Notes under the pieces: model-generated
Database searches by the model: none
What the model was told of the DNA's origin: nothing
Seen by the model: the letters and a program-made list of their open reading frames with translations, nothing else
Program-made: the position numbers and the translations under genes
Shown: piece by piece, positions 36,362-44,958 of the stretch
Layout: each line of letters begins with the position of its first letter
How positions within the stretch are numbered: position 1 is the stretch's first letter
NCBI RefSeq assembly: GCF_020532605.1
Contig: NZ_JAJATW010000013.1
Span: 30,725-94,724 of the forward strand
Direction: 5' to 3'
DNA length: 64,000 bases
DNA from: Marinomonas algarum
GTDB taxonomy: Bacteria; Pseudomonadota; Gammaproteobacteria; Pseudomonadales; Marinomonadaceae

Positions 36362-36387
36362 AAAGGTGACTTATTCGTCACCTTTTT
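36360..36387. terminator. Rho-independent terminator after the small membrane protein
   Basis: AAAAAGGTGAC and GTCACCTTTTT with a 6-base loop; symmetric A and T tracts make it usable from both sides, including for convergent cpxP. Confidence 0.85.
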
Positions 36388-36459
36388 GGAGGATGTCTCT
36401 TTTGAAACGGTGCATAAAGACGAGACTATATCGCCTCGTTTATCATTGAGGTCGATGTA

Positions 36460-36954
36460 TTATTTACGACCTTTGCCTTCACGATGAGGTCTTTGATCAC
36501 CGCAGTCTTCCATGCGTTCTTGTTGTAGTTCAATGTATTGTGCTTTTTGCTCTGGCGTCAATATACTTAGTGCTTTGTGTTGTTTACTCAGCATTTCCAC
36601 TTGGCGTTCAATGTGTTTATCTGCCATTCTTCGTGCCATTTCTGTGGCTTTTGCTGGGTCAAATTTTTCCGCCAGCAATAAGTCGTTCATTGCAGCCATA
36701 CGGTTTTCACGCATCTCATCGCGTTGCTCAGGTTTCCGATTGCGGTGTTCTTTTTGTTCTGCACGGTCGGCTTTACGCAGTGCTTTAAATTCTTGTTTTT
36801 GTGCATCAGTGAGTTGTAATTCGTGCATGATGCCACGGTCAAGACCTGGACGGCACTCATGATCGCGGTCTTTTCCACCGGCTAAAGCACTGTTTGCACT
36901 GATAACAAGGGGAAGAACAACAGAGGCAAGAATCAGTTTTTTGGTCATTTTCAT
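36460..36954 (-). CDS. cpxP: CpxP/Spy-family periplasmic protein
   Basis: 164 residues from the ATG preceded by AAGGAAA on the minus strand; the longer frame is not signal-like. A signal peptide (KLILASVVLPLVISANSALA) is followed by an all-helical body with two LTxxQ motifs (LTDAQKQEF and LTPEQKAQY), the mark of the family. Met, Arg and His are abundant. CpxP binds and restrains the sensor kinase CpxA and is usually strongly induced by CpxR. The gene is divergent from cpxRA, and the shared region holds CpxR half-sites. Confidence 0.88.
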   Translation of the reverse strand: MKMTKKLILASVVLPLVISANSALAGGKDRDHECRPGLDRGIMHELQLTDAQKQEFKALRKADRAEQKEHRNRKPEQRDEMRENRMAAMNDLLLAEKFDPAKATEMARRMADKHIERQVEMLSKQHKALSILTPEQKAQYIELQQERMEDCGDQRPHREGKGRK

Positions 36955-37050
36955 CAGAGTTTCCTTTTCGGTTTGGTGAATAAAGTAAAATAGAAAAGTT
37001 AAAATCAACGTCGTGTGTTGAAGGCATGGAAGTAGAATACAAGCTACTGG

Positions 37051-37164
37051 GTAAATCGATGTCTTGGTAAAGTAAAGTATCGTAAAGAGCCGTCAGTAGA
37101 GGCAGTTTAATCGTAAAATGCTGTTTTTCTGGTGGCGAACGTGACGCTAAAATCAGTATGTAAA
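37051..37164. promoter_or_regulatory. CpxR operator cluster in the cpxP/cpxR intergenic region
   Basis: Five GTAAA half-sites at 37051, 37067, 37072, 37082 and 37160, plus one more at 37113. The pair 37072-37076 and 37082-37086 has exactly the GTAAA-N5-GTAAA spacing of the CpxR box. Confidence 0.75.
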
Positions 37165-37181
37165 AATAGGATAGATAGCCG

Positions 37182-37868
37182 ATGCCTCATATTTTAATTA
37201 TCGACGATGACATTGAATTAAGTGATTTATTAAAAGAAGTGTTGTCGTTTGAAAGCTGTACCGTTTCAACGGCTTACGACGGTATCGCTGGGTTAGAAGC
37301 GATGAGTGATGCCATTGATTTGGTCTTGTTGGACGTGATGATGCCTAAGTTGAACGGTTTTGATACCTTAAAACAGTTACGTCAGAAGTGGCAGGTCCCT
37401 GTATTAATGTTGACGGCGAAGGGCGATGAAATAGACCGCGTGGTGGGTTTGGAGTTAGGGGCAGACGATTATTTGCCTAAACCCTTCAGTGAACGAGAAT
37501 TATTGGCTCGTATCCGTGCTATTTTGCGGCGCACACAAACCACAAAAAACAGTACCCAGAGCGATTGTGTTAATTATCGCGATATTACCTTGTACCCTGG
37601 ACGTGTCGAGGCTTACTGTAATGGCGAAGCGTTGGATTTAACCAGCACAGAGTTTGCTCTATTGCATCATTTTGTGTTGCACCCGGGCATTGTGCTGACA
37701 AAAGAAGGGCTGAGTTTGGATGTACTGGGGAAACGCTTAGCGGCTTTTGATCGTGCGGTTGATATGCACGTGTCAAATTTGCGAAAAAAATTACCGGATT
37801 GGCCGAGTGGTAAGCCGAGAATTAAGACGCTACGAGGCCGTGGTTATTTGTTGGTGGAGGGAGAGTGA
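37182..37868 (+). CDS. cpxR: Envelope-stress response regulator CpxR
   Basis: 228 residues of the OmpR family. The receiver domain has the acidic pair DDD (8-10), phospho-acceptor D in LVLLDVMMPKLNG (about residue 51), the conserved T in MLTAKG and K in LPKPF. The C-terminal winged-helix domain ends in KTLRGRGYLLVEGE. LGLELGADDYLPKPF-like and RAIDMH/SNLRKKLP-like segments match CpxR rather than a general OmpR regulator. cpxA overlaps by one base. Confidence 0.95.
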   Translation: MPHILIIDDDIELSDLLKEVLSFESCTVSTAYDGIAGLEAMSDAIDLVLLDVMMPKLNGFDTLKQLRQKWQVPVLMLTAKGDEIDRVVGLELGADDYLPKPFSERELLARIRAILRRTQTTKNSTQSDCVNYRDITLYPGRVEAYCNGEALDLTSTEFALLHHFVLHPGIVLTKEGLSLDVLGKRLAAFDRAVDMHVSNLRKKLPDWPSGKPRIKTLRGRGYLLVEGE

Positions 37869-39262
37869 TGGCTCTGCCTAAAATAATGCCGAAAATCACC
37901 AGTTTATATGGGCGCATCTTTGCTATTTTTTGGTTCACCATGTTTCTGGTCGTGTTGGCTATGCTGACATTGCCACATTTTGATCCACGTAAAACGCGTG
38001 ATATTGAGGCACCCCGTTATGAGCGGATGGTGGAAGTGCGTGACCTCGTACAAGAGCATTTTTCCCATATTCTGAATGTTCAAACCATATTCGCACGCAT
38101 TGAAAACAATGTGTATCCTGGTTCAGAAAAGGGTAAGCAGCGACTTTTTATCACCGATCCAGACGGCAACATGGTTACGCCGCCGCGTCGGCCTGACATG
38201 AGTTACCGTTCATTGCGTAACTTTGTGTCCATCATGGATAACCCAAAAGCGCCGCAACAAAAATTGTATGGCAAGATGTTGCTTGCCGGTCCTTTGCCCA
38301 TCACACTGGCAGGAAAAGATTATTTCATTTACTTCGGCACCAGATGGAACGAGCCTCCGCTGTTTTTGTTGCAGTTATTTGATCATCCTTTTCGTTTGAT
38401 GTTGGCGGTAATGTTGGTCAGTACACCCTTATTGCTGTGGTTGTCATGGGCACTCAGCCAGCCCGCACGACGCCTGGAAAAAGCCGCTCAACGAGTAGCG
38501 CAAGGGGTGTTTGAACCAGACCCAGAATTAGAGAAAGGCACGTCTGAGTTTCGCCAAGCCGGCAAAAGTTTTAATCAAATGGTTGAAGCCGTCAATTTGA
38601 TGATGTATCGGCAACAACGCCTTTTATCTGATATTTCCCACGAATTACGCTCTCCTTTGACGCGTTTGCGTATGGCTCAGGCATTGGCATGGCGTAGACT
38701 GGGTGAAAGCAGCGATTTAACTCGGATTGATACCGAAGCACAGCGTCTTGAACAGATGATTGGTAAGTTGCTAGAGCTGTCAAGAACGCAACTCGATAGT
38801 CAGATTAAGAGAGAGACAAAAGCGCTGTCTCACTTGTTTGACACCATGTTGTCAGACAGTCGTTTCGAGGCCGAGCAGTGCGGGAAAGTGCTGTCGGTCA
38901 ATGTGATGCCCAGCGGCTCGATACTTTGTCAGCCCGTCTTGTTGGTTAGCGCCATTGAAAATATCGTACGCAATGCCATTCATTACAGTGCGCATCAGGT
39001 GAATATCACGGCAATGATCCAATCGGGTGAGGTGATACTAAAAATCGAAGATGACGGTCAGGGTGTGCCTGAAGAGGAGTTAGCGTCTATTTTTCGCCCC
39101 TTTTATCGCGTTTCAACGGCGCGTGATCGTCACAGTGGTGGCACCGGTTTGGGGCTCGCCATTGCTGAAAATGCGATTCAGCAGCACCAAGGCTCCATTG
39201 AAGCCTCGTCAAGTTCTCTCGGCGGGTTGCAGGTGACAGTAATCTTGCCTTTAAGTGTGTAA
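37868..39262 (+). CDS. cpxA: Envelope-stress sensor histidine kinase CpxA
   Basis: 464 residues from the ATG that overlaps the cpxR stop; a GTG just one codon earlier is also possible. Two membrane segments (about 17-36 and 177-197) bracket a periplasmic sensor domain. A HAMP region follows, then the phospho-acceptor histidine in SDISHELRSPLTRLRM, the N box NIVRNAIHYS and G boxes DDGQGVPEE and GGTGLGLAIAE. CpxA phosphorylates CpxR upon envelope protein misfolding and is inhibited by CpxP. Confidence 0.95.
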   Translation: MALPKIMPKITSLYGRIFAIFWFTMFLVVLAMLTLPHFDPRKTRDIEAPRYERMVEVRDLVQEHFSHILNVQTIFARIENNVYPGSEKGKQRLFITDPDGNMVTPPRRPDMSYRSLRNFVSIMDNPKAPQQKLYGKMLLAGPLPITLAGKDYFIYFGTRWNEPPLFLLQLFDHPFRLMLAVMLVSTPLLLWLSWALSQPARRLEKAAQRVAQGVFEPDPELEKGTSEFRQAGKSFNQMVEAVNLMMYRQQRLLSDISHELRSPLTRLRMAQALAWRRLGESSDLTRIDTEAQRLEQMIGKLLELSRTQLDSQIKRETKALSHLFDTMLSDSRFEAEQCGKVLSVNVMPSGSILCQPVLLVSAIENIVRNAIHYSAHQVNITAMIQSGEVILKIEDDGQGVPEEELASIFRPFYRVSTARDRHSGGTGLGLAIAENAIQQHQGSIEASSSSLGGLQVTVILPLSV

Positions 39263-39321
39263 TTTATTGTTTACATCGAAAAGCAAGGGTAGACAAGGCG
39301 GTCTTTTCGGCTCATATTAAG

Positions 39322-39359
39322 ACTCATCGTTACTCAATTTTTATTTTATAACGATGAGT
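39322..39359. other. Perfect 11-bp inverted repeat downstream of cpxA
   Basis: ACTCATCGTTA and TAACGATGAGT separated by 16 bases, 60 bases after cpxA. There is no T run, so it may be either a transcript-end hairpin or an operator for the next small gene. Confidence 0.45.
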
Positions 39360-39394
39360 AAATTGTTACCCTGTTATTACTTCATAGGAACACC

Positions 39395-39610
39395 ATGATT
39401 CATTCAACAAAAGAGTTTTTGTTGCAGCGTATTTGTATTTTTGCCAACCAAACCTTTGACCCCAATTCAGATAAGCAGGTGGTGAGCTTGCTTAAAAGTA
39501 GGTTCAATATTCGCTTACCTCAACGTCGTTCGATCAATGAATCACTGTCTTCTTCCGTCAGTGACCATGAGATTGTTCAGTTAATTTTAAAATACCGAGC
39601 CATGGCTTAA
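39395..39610 (+). CDS. Small hypothetical protein
   Basis: 71 residues with a usable ribosome site (AGGAAC) before the ATG. The composition looks like a soluble helical protein (FLLQRICIFANQTFDPNSD, VVSLLKSRFNIRLPQRR, DHEIVQLILKYRAMA), with no membrane segment or metal site. I do not recognise a family. It lies between cpxA and a convergent methyltransferase gene and has no protein-coding competitor, but it could still be a chance frame. Confidence 0.55.
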   Translation: MIHSTKEFLLQRICIFANQTFDPNSDKQVVSLLKSRFNIRLPQRRSINESLSSSVSDHEIVQLILKYRAMA

Positions 39611-39641
39611 GGTCAGGCGCTGTTATTTTCCAACCCCCATC

Positions 39642-40385
39642 TTATTTTTTAACACAAACAAAGATCGCGTTTCCTGTTTGTCCGCCCCAGGGCTGTATTT
39701 TATCGTGCTCATGTTCAAAGAGGTGTACATCAAACAGGGGGGCGAGTAAGCCTTGTAAAGTGACAAAGCTTGTTGCAACCATGTTGTGTTCATCAACCCA
39801 TCGTTCAGTCACATTGTTATGTGTCTTTTCGATGCTCAGTTTTAAGGTCTGTTTGTCCCCTTCGCCAGAGTAATGCCAAGAAGAACCAAACGAAAACAAG
39901 TCTTGACCCTGTTTGACACTGTGCTTGGCCGCGAGTTGGTTATCAATATGGTCTTTATCAACGCTGTTAAAACAAAACACGCCACCGGTATTCAGTGCTT
40001 GGTGAACACTGTTCAGGCAACTCTGTAACTGTGCAGTGTCACCGCTGTAATGAATAGAGTATAAAAAGCAGGTGATCAGATCAAAAGGGTCGTCTACGCT
40101 AAAATCACACATGTTCCCCAGTGAAAACTCACTGTTTGGACAACGCAACTTTGCCAGCGACAACATCGGTAGATTAATGTCTAAACCACTGCACAGGTAG
40201 CCTTCTTGTTGAAGGTATTCAATATGTGGCCCCGTGCCACACGCTAGATCTAGGTGGCGTTTGCCCTGGTTACCAAAGAGTTGATGGAAGCGATGGGCAC
40301 TGTGGCTTTGCGCGGGATAATTGATATCGGCACACATCAAGTCGTAGTAGCCAGATAGATCTGTGTAGAGCGCATTGTCAGACAT
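39642..40385 (-). CDS. Class I SAM-dependent methyltransferase
   Basis: 247 residues from the ATG at 40383-40385 (MSDNALYTDLSGYYDLM); the 30-residue upstream extension is unlike the family. The SAM-binding motif LDLACGTGPHIEYL is clear, followed by acidic GLDINLPML and the motif DPFDLITCFLYSIHY. The substrate is unknown; relatives act on small molecules. Confidence 0.85.
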   Translation of the reverse strand: MSDNALYTDLSGYYDLMCADINYPAQSHSAHRFHQLFGNQGKRHLDLACGTGPHIEYLQQEGYLCSGLDINLPMLSLAKLRCPNSEFSLGNMCDFSVDDPFDLITCFLYSIHYSGDTAQLQSCLNSVHQALNTGGVFCFNSVDKDHIDNQLAAKHSVKQGQDLFSFGSSWHYSGEGDKQTLKLSIEKTHNNVTERWVDEHNMVATSFVTLQGLLAPLFDVHLFEHEHDKIQPWGGQTGNAIFVCVKK

Positions 40386-40536
40386 GCTTGAATCGCTTAT
40401 GCAGTGAAAAAAAGAGGGCGAATCATATAGTAAGGCGGATGTTTTGCGAAGCAAAAAACAGTGAGAAGGGCGCAATAAAAAGCAGAAACAAGGCGATGCT
40501 TGTTTCTGCTTTCAATAGAGGGGGAGTTTTTTAAAA

Positions 40537-41829
40537 TCAGACGAAAATAAAGAATTTTGCGATAAAAAGCGCCGCTAATAAATACACAGCGATATTGACG
40601 TTTTTACCTTGCCCAGACAGTAGTTTGATCACCGCATAACTGATAAAAGACAACGCGATACCGTCCGCAATGGAGTAGGTTAATGGCATGGTAAAGGCAG
40701 CGATTAAAACAGGCGCGGCTTCACTGATATCATCCCAATCCACATGAGCCAAACTGCTGGTCATCAATACGGCGACATACATCAGCGCACCCGCTGTTGC
40801 GTAAGCGGGGATGGACCCTGCCAATGGCGCGAAGAATAAGCTCAATAAGAACAATAAGGCAACGACAACCGCGGTTAACCCAGTACGGCCACCTGCTGCC
40901 ACACCGGATGCACTTTCAATGTAGCTGGTGGTAGACGATGTACCCACCGCCGCACCGACTAAGGTTGCTCCAGAGTCGGCTAAAAGCGCTTTTTTAAGGC
41001 GGGGCAGTTTGCCGTCTTTGTCCAATAATCCACCCCGTTGGCCAACACCAATCAAGGTGCCAGACGTATCGAATAGATCCACAAAGAAAAAGGCAAACAC
41101 CACGCTTAACATGCTGATTTGAAACGCTCCTTCAATGTCCATTGCCATAAAAGTAGGCGCTACAGAAGGCGGCATAGACACTAGCCCGTTAAAGCTGTTG
41201 TGGCCAAAAAGCATCGACAATACGGTAACAAACAGAATACCGACCATCACTGAGCCGGTGATGTTCAAATACGCCAACGCACAAATAACAAAAAAGCCCA
41301 ACAGACCGTAAATAGCAGAAGGAGACGACAAGTCACCCAAAGACACCATGGTGGCTGGGTTCTTAACAATGATGCCGGAATTTTGTAAGGCAATCATCGC
41401 TAAAAATAAGCCGATACCCGCAGCGATACCGAGTTTCAGCGAGGAGGGAATGGCGTTGATCACCCACTCTCGAATCTTAAAGATACTGATAAAAACAAAT
41501 AAAATACCTGAAAGAAAAACAGCACCCAGTGCTTGCTCCCAAGAATACCCCATGCCTAAAACGACACCATAGGTAAAAAAGGCGTTTAACCCCATTCCAG
41601 GCGCGAGTGCAATAGGGTAATTGGCATACAGCCCCATGATCAAACAACCAATGGCGGCCGCAAGGCAGGTTGCGACAAACACCGCGCCTTCATCCATACC
41701 TGCTTGGGCTAAGATGGAGGGGTTAACAAAAATGATGTACGCCATGGTTAAAAAGGTGGTGATACCACCCACGATTTCGTTTCGCACGGTCGTATTGTGT
41801 GCGCTAAGTTGGAAATAACGTTCGAGCAT
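40537..41829 (-). CDS. NCS2 family purine permease (AzgA/GhxP type)
   Basis: 430 residues with 12-14 hydrophobic segments. Family hallmarks are NEIVGGITTFLTMAYIIFVNP near the start, ALAPGMGLNAFFTYGVV, the DLFDTSGTLIGVG motif and GAAVGTSSTTSYIESASG. Proteins of this group are proton-linked importers of hypoxanthine, guanine or adenine; the preferred base cannot be read from the sequence. It stands alone with a strong ribosome site. Confidence 0.92.
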   Translation of the reverse strand: MLERYFQLSAHNTTVRNEIVGGITTFLTMAYIIFVNPSILAQAGMDEGAVFVATCLAAAIGCLIMGLYANYPIALAPGMGLNAFFTYGVVLGMGYSWEQALGAVFLSGILFVFISIFKIREWVINAIPSSLKLGIAAGIGLFLAMIALQNSGIIVKNPATMVSLGDLSSPSAIYGLLGFFVICALAYLNITGSVMVGILFVTVLSMLFGHNSFNGLVSMPPSVAPTFMAMDIEGAFQISMLSVVFAFFFVDLFDTSGTLIGVGQRGGLLDKDGKLPRLKKALLADSGATLVGAAVGTSSTTSYIESASGVAAGGRTGLTAVVVALLFLLSLFFAPLAGSIPAYATAGALMYVAVLMTSSLAHVDWDDISEAAPVLIAAFTMPLTYSIADGIALSFISYAVIKLLSGQGKNVNIAVYLLAALFIAKFFIFV

Positions 41830-42061
41830 AGGAGTGCCTTATTGACTGATGCAACGATGAGGGCGGTATCGCATTGCTCTTGAGGGGAAAGAACAACACG
41901 GCGTCAACATCGAGATTAAAAGAGAAAGCTGATTATTTGGTCAGCTAACGAATTCGCCGGCAAGTATAAAAAAAATGTCATCATTATGGGAGAGAAATTA
42001 CGAAAAACCCTTAACTTAACCGGTTGCGTGTTCTGTTGATCGGTGAGTGGCCCAGTAGTGC

Positions 42062-42067
42062 TATAAT
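42062..42067 (+). promoter_or_regulatory. Candidate -10 element of the RNA methyltransferase gene
   Basis: A perfect TATAAT 37 bases before the ATG; the -35 match is weak. Confidence 0.35.
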
Positions 42068-42104
42068 ATGGCCATTATTTTTGATTCGATTGAGAAAACA
42101 TATC

Positions 42105-42641
42105 ATGCCAAATACGACCGTTTCTATAGGGCTCATTAATCCTAAAAGTATCACGAATGTTGGGGCAGTGATGCGGGCGGCGGGTTGTTACCAAGTAGAT
42201 CAAGTGTTGTACACAGGGCAGCGTTATGACAGAGCGGTGAAAATGTCGACGGATACGAAAAAAATGAGTCAGACTATTCCTCTGTTAAGCATGAACAGCA
42301 ACGACGCCATGGCTCTGCTGGAGGGTGTGGACGCTCAGACTCAGATCGTATGTGTTGACTTGATTCAAGGCGCAACGCCATTACCTGCGTTTCAGCACCC
42401 CGCGAAGGCGCTTTACCTTTTTGGACCGGAAGATGGCACCATCAATCAAGCAGTGGTAGATCGCGCCGACCATGTCGTGTTTGTGCCGACGGTGGGTTGT
42501 ATGAATTTAGCCGCGACTGTGAATGTGCTTTTGTATGATCGACTGGCAAAGTCGGATCGAGCCAATGCCGGCGATGCGTTAATTTGCCAAAGTAAGGATA
42601 TAAACAACAACGTGAAAGTACGCCCTAAGACCCCGTCTTAG
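42105..42641 (+). CDS. SpoU/TrmH-family RNA methyltransferase
   Basis: 178 residues from the ATG at 42105; earlier in-frame codons would cover the probable -10 element. SPOUT motifs are present: INPKSITNVGAVMRAAGC (motif 1), LYLFGPEDGTINQAVVDRAD (motif 2) and VPTVGCMNLAATVNVLLYDR (motif 3), forming the SAM-binding knot. The protein is the minimal catalytic domain without an RNA-binding extension. The target, a tRNA or rRNA 2'-O position, is unknown. Confidence 0.9.
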   Translation: MPNTTVSIGLINPKSITNVGAVMRAAGCYQVDQVLYTGQRYDRAVKMSTDTKKMSQTIPLLSMNSNDAMALLEGVDAQTQIVCVDLIQGATPLPAFQHPAKALYLFGPEDGTINQAVVDRADHVVFVPTVGCMNLAATVNVLLYDRLAKSDRANAGDALICQSKDINNNVKVRPKTPS

Positions 42642-42786
42642 GTGTTGGTGAGACGAGTTAATTGTCAGCTATCTTGAACTTTTTATTCATTATTATTCAT
42701 ATAGTTAGCACTAATTTGACTGTGATTTTTGAGTAGCAATGCAAAAATAACTTCTTAGTCTTATGGCGAAAGAGGAACACAGTAAT

Positions 42787-43539
42787 ATGACATTTTTACA
42801 CTCTATGGCGGCCACCACGCTTATTTTTGCAGCACCACTGGCGTTGGCTGAAAAGTCTCGCCCTCCTTTAGAGCCTCTTAGTGCCGAATTAGAATTGGGC
42901 ATCATTGCGATCACAGGTAACACAGAAAGCTCCGCTTTAAAGGGTAAAGCGACCGTTCAGCAAGATTTTAAAGAATGGAAGACCAAATATCAGCTTGATA
43001 CTCTATACAAGCGTGGTCGCGATGAAGGTGCTACTGAAACCACCACAACGGCACAGAAGGTCTTTTTGTCTGCTCAAAGTGATTATAAACTGAGTGGCGA
43101 TAACAGTTCTGTCTACGTTTATGGCTCCTACACGGGAGACCGTTTCAGCGGCTATGAATACCAGAATACGGTATCAGTAGGTTATTCAGGACGGGCATTT
43201 GAGAATGAAGAGTCCGCACTAGACTACAGCGTGGGTCCTGGTTATTCTTTTAGCGAAACAGACGACGGTGACAAAGAAGAATCCGCTATCGCCCATGTTG
43301 AACTGCAATACGAGTACGTTATCAGCCCAACCTCTACGTTTCAGCAAATGGTCAGTACAGAAGCCGCTTTGCAAGCCAATAAAAATACGCGCTCAAAGTC
43401 AGAGACGTCAGTCAGCGTCAAACTACGTGATGATTTAAGCATGAAGGCGGCGTACAGCATTACACATAACAGCAAGGTATTGAGCGATAAAAAGAAAACA
43501 GACGCGACAACCAGTGTTATCTTTGCTTATACTTTTTAA
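42787..43539 (+). CDS. DUF481 outer-membrane beta-barrel protein
   Basis: 250 residues from the ATG at 42787 with an AAGAGGA site; residues 1-22 form a signal peptide (TLIFAAPLALA). The rest is a series of amphipathic beta strands ending in FAYTF, as in the YdiY/DUF481 family, with the characteristic ELELGIIAITGNTESSALKG opening. It should be a salt- or stress-induced barrel of unknown function. A hairpin (GTTGCCT/AGGCAAC) lies after the stop. Confidence 0.86.
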   Translation: MTFLHSMAATTLIFAAPLALAEKSRPPLEPLSAELELGIIAITGNTESSALKGKATVQQDFKEWKTKYQLDTLYKRGRDEGATETTTTAQKVFLSAQSDYKLSGDNSSVYVYGSYTGDRFSGYEYQNTVSVGYSGRAFENEESALDYSVGPGYSFSETDDGDKEESAIAHVELQYEYVISPTSTFQQMVSTEAALQANKNTRSKSETSVSVKLRDDLSMKAAYSITHNSKVLSDKKKTDATTSVIFAYTF

Positions 43540-43607
43540 ATCGGTTGCCTAAATGCGTTTAATAAAAGAGGCAACAATGATTCATTCACTGTCACAAAGG
43601 GGTTACG

Positions 43608-44753
43608 ATGCGCTATCAAGGAATCAAAGTCACCATGGTGACAGGGTTTTTAGGCGCGGGCAAAACAACGCTCATTCGTCACCTGTTAGAACAAGCTCCC
43701 CCTAATGAACGATGGGCGGTTTTGGTCAATGAGTTTGGTGATATTGGCTTAGACAGTGTGTTCTACGCGGATCTAGAGGTGGCGATTACTGAGGTTGCAG
43801 GTGGGTGTGTTTGTTGCACAACGTCGGCTGCGTTTCAGAAAGGGCTAAACCAACTGATACGTCAACATAATCCAGATCGTATTTTTATTGAACCCTCTGG
43901 GCTGGGTCACCCCAAGCAGATCATTCAAAAGCTACGCAGTGAAATGTATCGAGATGTGTTGCTCTTGACGGGCGTATTTTGTGTACTGGATGCAACCACC
44001 TTGTCAGATCCGCGCTATGCTTGTCACGACATTTATAATGACCAAATTGACTCAGCCGATGCGATTGTGCTGAGTCATATGGAGCGTTATTCGGATAAAG
44101 ATTTGGATGCATTGCAAGACCGTTTGAAACAACCTTCCGTTACCAAATCGCCGACGGTATTTAATCGCCATCCTTTGGGTCTGAACATCAATTGTTTGGA
44201 TTTAGGCTTGGCAGACGTTACCTCCTCTAAGCGTAACCACTCACTGTTCGAACACATCGCAAAGAAGCACGCTTTGGACCAAGTTCCCAGCGTCTATCAC
44301 AGGGGGTATGAATCGGTTTCATTATTAGAAACAGGGCAGTTTGAGCCTAACGTTGATAATGCTAATCGCACTGATATAAAGAGCGCTGACGGCCAACATG
44401 ATGGCGGCTGGTATTACCAAAAACAGCAAGATGGTATGAAGGTGTTAGGCTGGTTATGGGCACAAAATGATGTGTTTGAAGAGGTGGATGTTCTCGCTTT
44501 CTCCGACGCTTTAGCGGCACTACCGGGCATTTATCGATTAAAAGGGATGTTTGCGTTATCGGTCTGCACCCAAGAAGCGTCAGAGGTCCCTATCCCCGCC
44601 ATGTTTGTCAATATGTCACAAGGCAAAGCAACGATAACCCATGCAAACTGCAAAGGGGCAAGTCGTATGGAGGTGATTGGGGATATAGACACCGCTTGGG
44701 AAACGGATGTTCAATCTCTCTGTAATCGCGTTCTCGTTTCCTCTTCTCTCTAA
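43608..44753 (+). CDS. CobW/ZNG-family metallochaperone GTPase (YjiA/YeiR type)
   Basis: 381 residues of the COG0523 family. Walker A GFLGAGKT (13-20), the metal-binding CVCC motif (67-70) followed by TTSAAFQ, the FIEPSGLGHP switch region and a C-terminal CobW_C domain are all seen. The family moves zinc, cobalt or other metals into target enzymes with GTP hydrolysis. The metal cannot be inferred, although zinc is common for this subgroup. It stands alone; a perfect 11-bp hairpin starts 3 bases after the stop. Confidence 0.9.
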   Translation: MRYQGIKVTMVTGFLGAGKTTLIRHLLEQAPPNERWAVLVNEFGDIGLDSVFYADLEVAITEVAGGCVCCTTSAAFQKGLNQLIRQHNPDRIFIEPSGLGHPKQIIQKLRSEMYRDVLLLTGVFCVLDATTLSDPRYACHDIYNDQIDSADAIVLSHMERYSDKDLDALQDRLKQPSVTKSPTVFNRHPLGLNINCLDLGLADVTSSKRNHSLFEHIAKKHALDQVPSVYHRGYESVSLLETGQFEPNVDNANRTDIKSADGQHDGGWYYQKQQDGMKVLGWLWAQNDVFEEVDVLAFSDALAALPGIYRLKGMFALSVCTQEASEVPIPAMFVNMSQGKATITHANCKGASRMEVIGDIDTAWETDVQSLCNRVLVSSSL

Positions 44754-44755
44754 TT

Positions 44756-44781
44756 TGTATTGGTCGCCAACGACCAATACA
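44756..44781. other. Perfect 11-bp hairpin just after the CobW gene
   Basis: TGTATTGGTCG, loop CCAA, CGACCAATACA. It is next to the stop codon and has no T tail. Confidence 0.6.
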
Positions 44782-44853
44782 CTCGGTTAAACACATTGTT
44801 ATGGTCAAATAAGCCCAGCCATTAAAATCGCTTGGTGTATTTTGTCATTAACT

Positions 44854-44887
44854 TTGGCCACTTTTGTTATTGAGCAAAAGTGGCCAA
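44854..44887. other. Perfect 13-bp inverted repeat before the acyl-CoA dehydrogenase gene
   Basis: TTGGCCACTTTTG, 8-base loop, CAAAAGTGGCCAA, centred about 90 bases before the start codon at 44959. It could be an operator or a transcript hairpin. Confidence 0.6.
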
Positions 44888-44958
44888 TGAACGAACCTTT
44901 CAGGCATAAATTGTTCCATCCCAGACAAAGATTATAAAAACAATAAGAGGTCTAAATC

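Noticed and set aside
41830..42104. Possible purine riboswitch upstream of the NCS2 permease
   Set aside because: I looked for the conserved three-way junction and loop sequences and did not see them on the minus strand.
44756..44781. FadR operator reading of the TTGGTCG/CGACCAA hairpin
   Set aside because: The 4-base spacer does not fit the known FadR site, and the hairpin touches the upstream stop codon.
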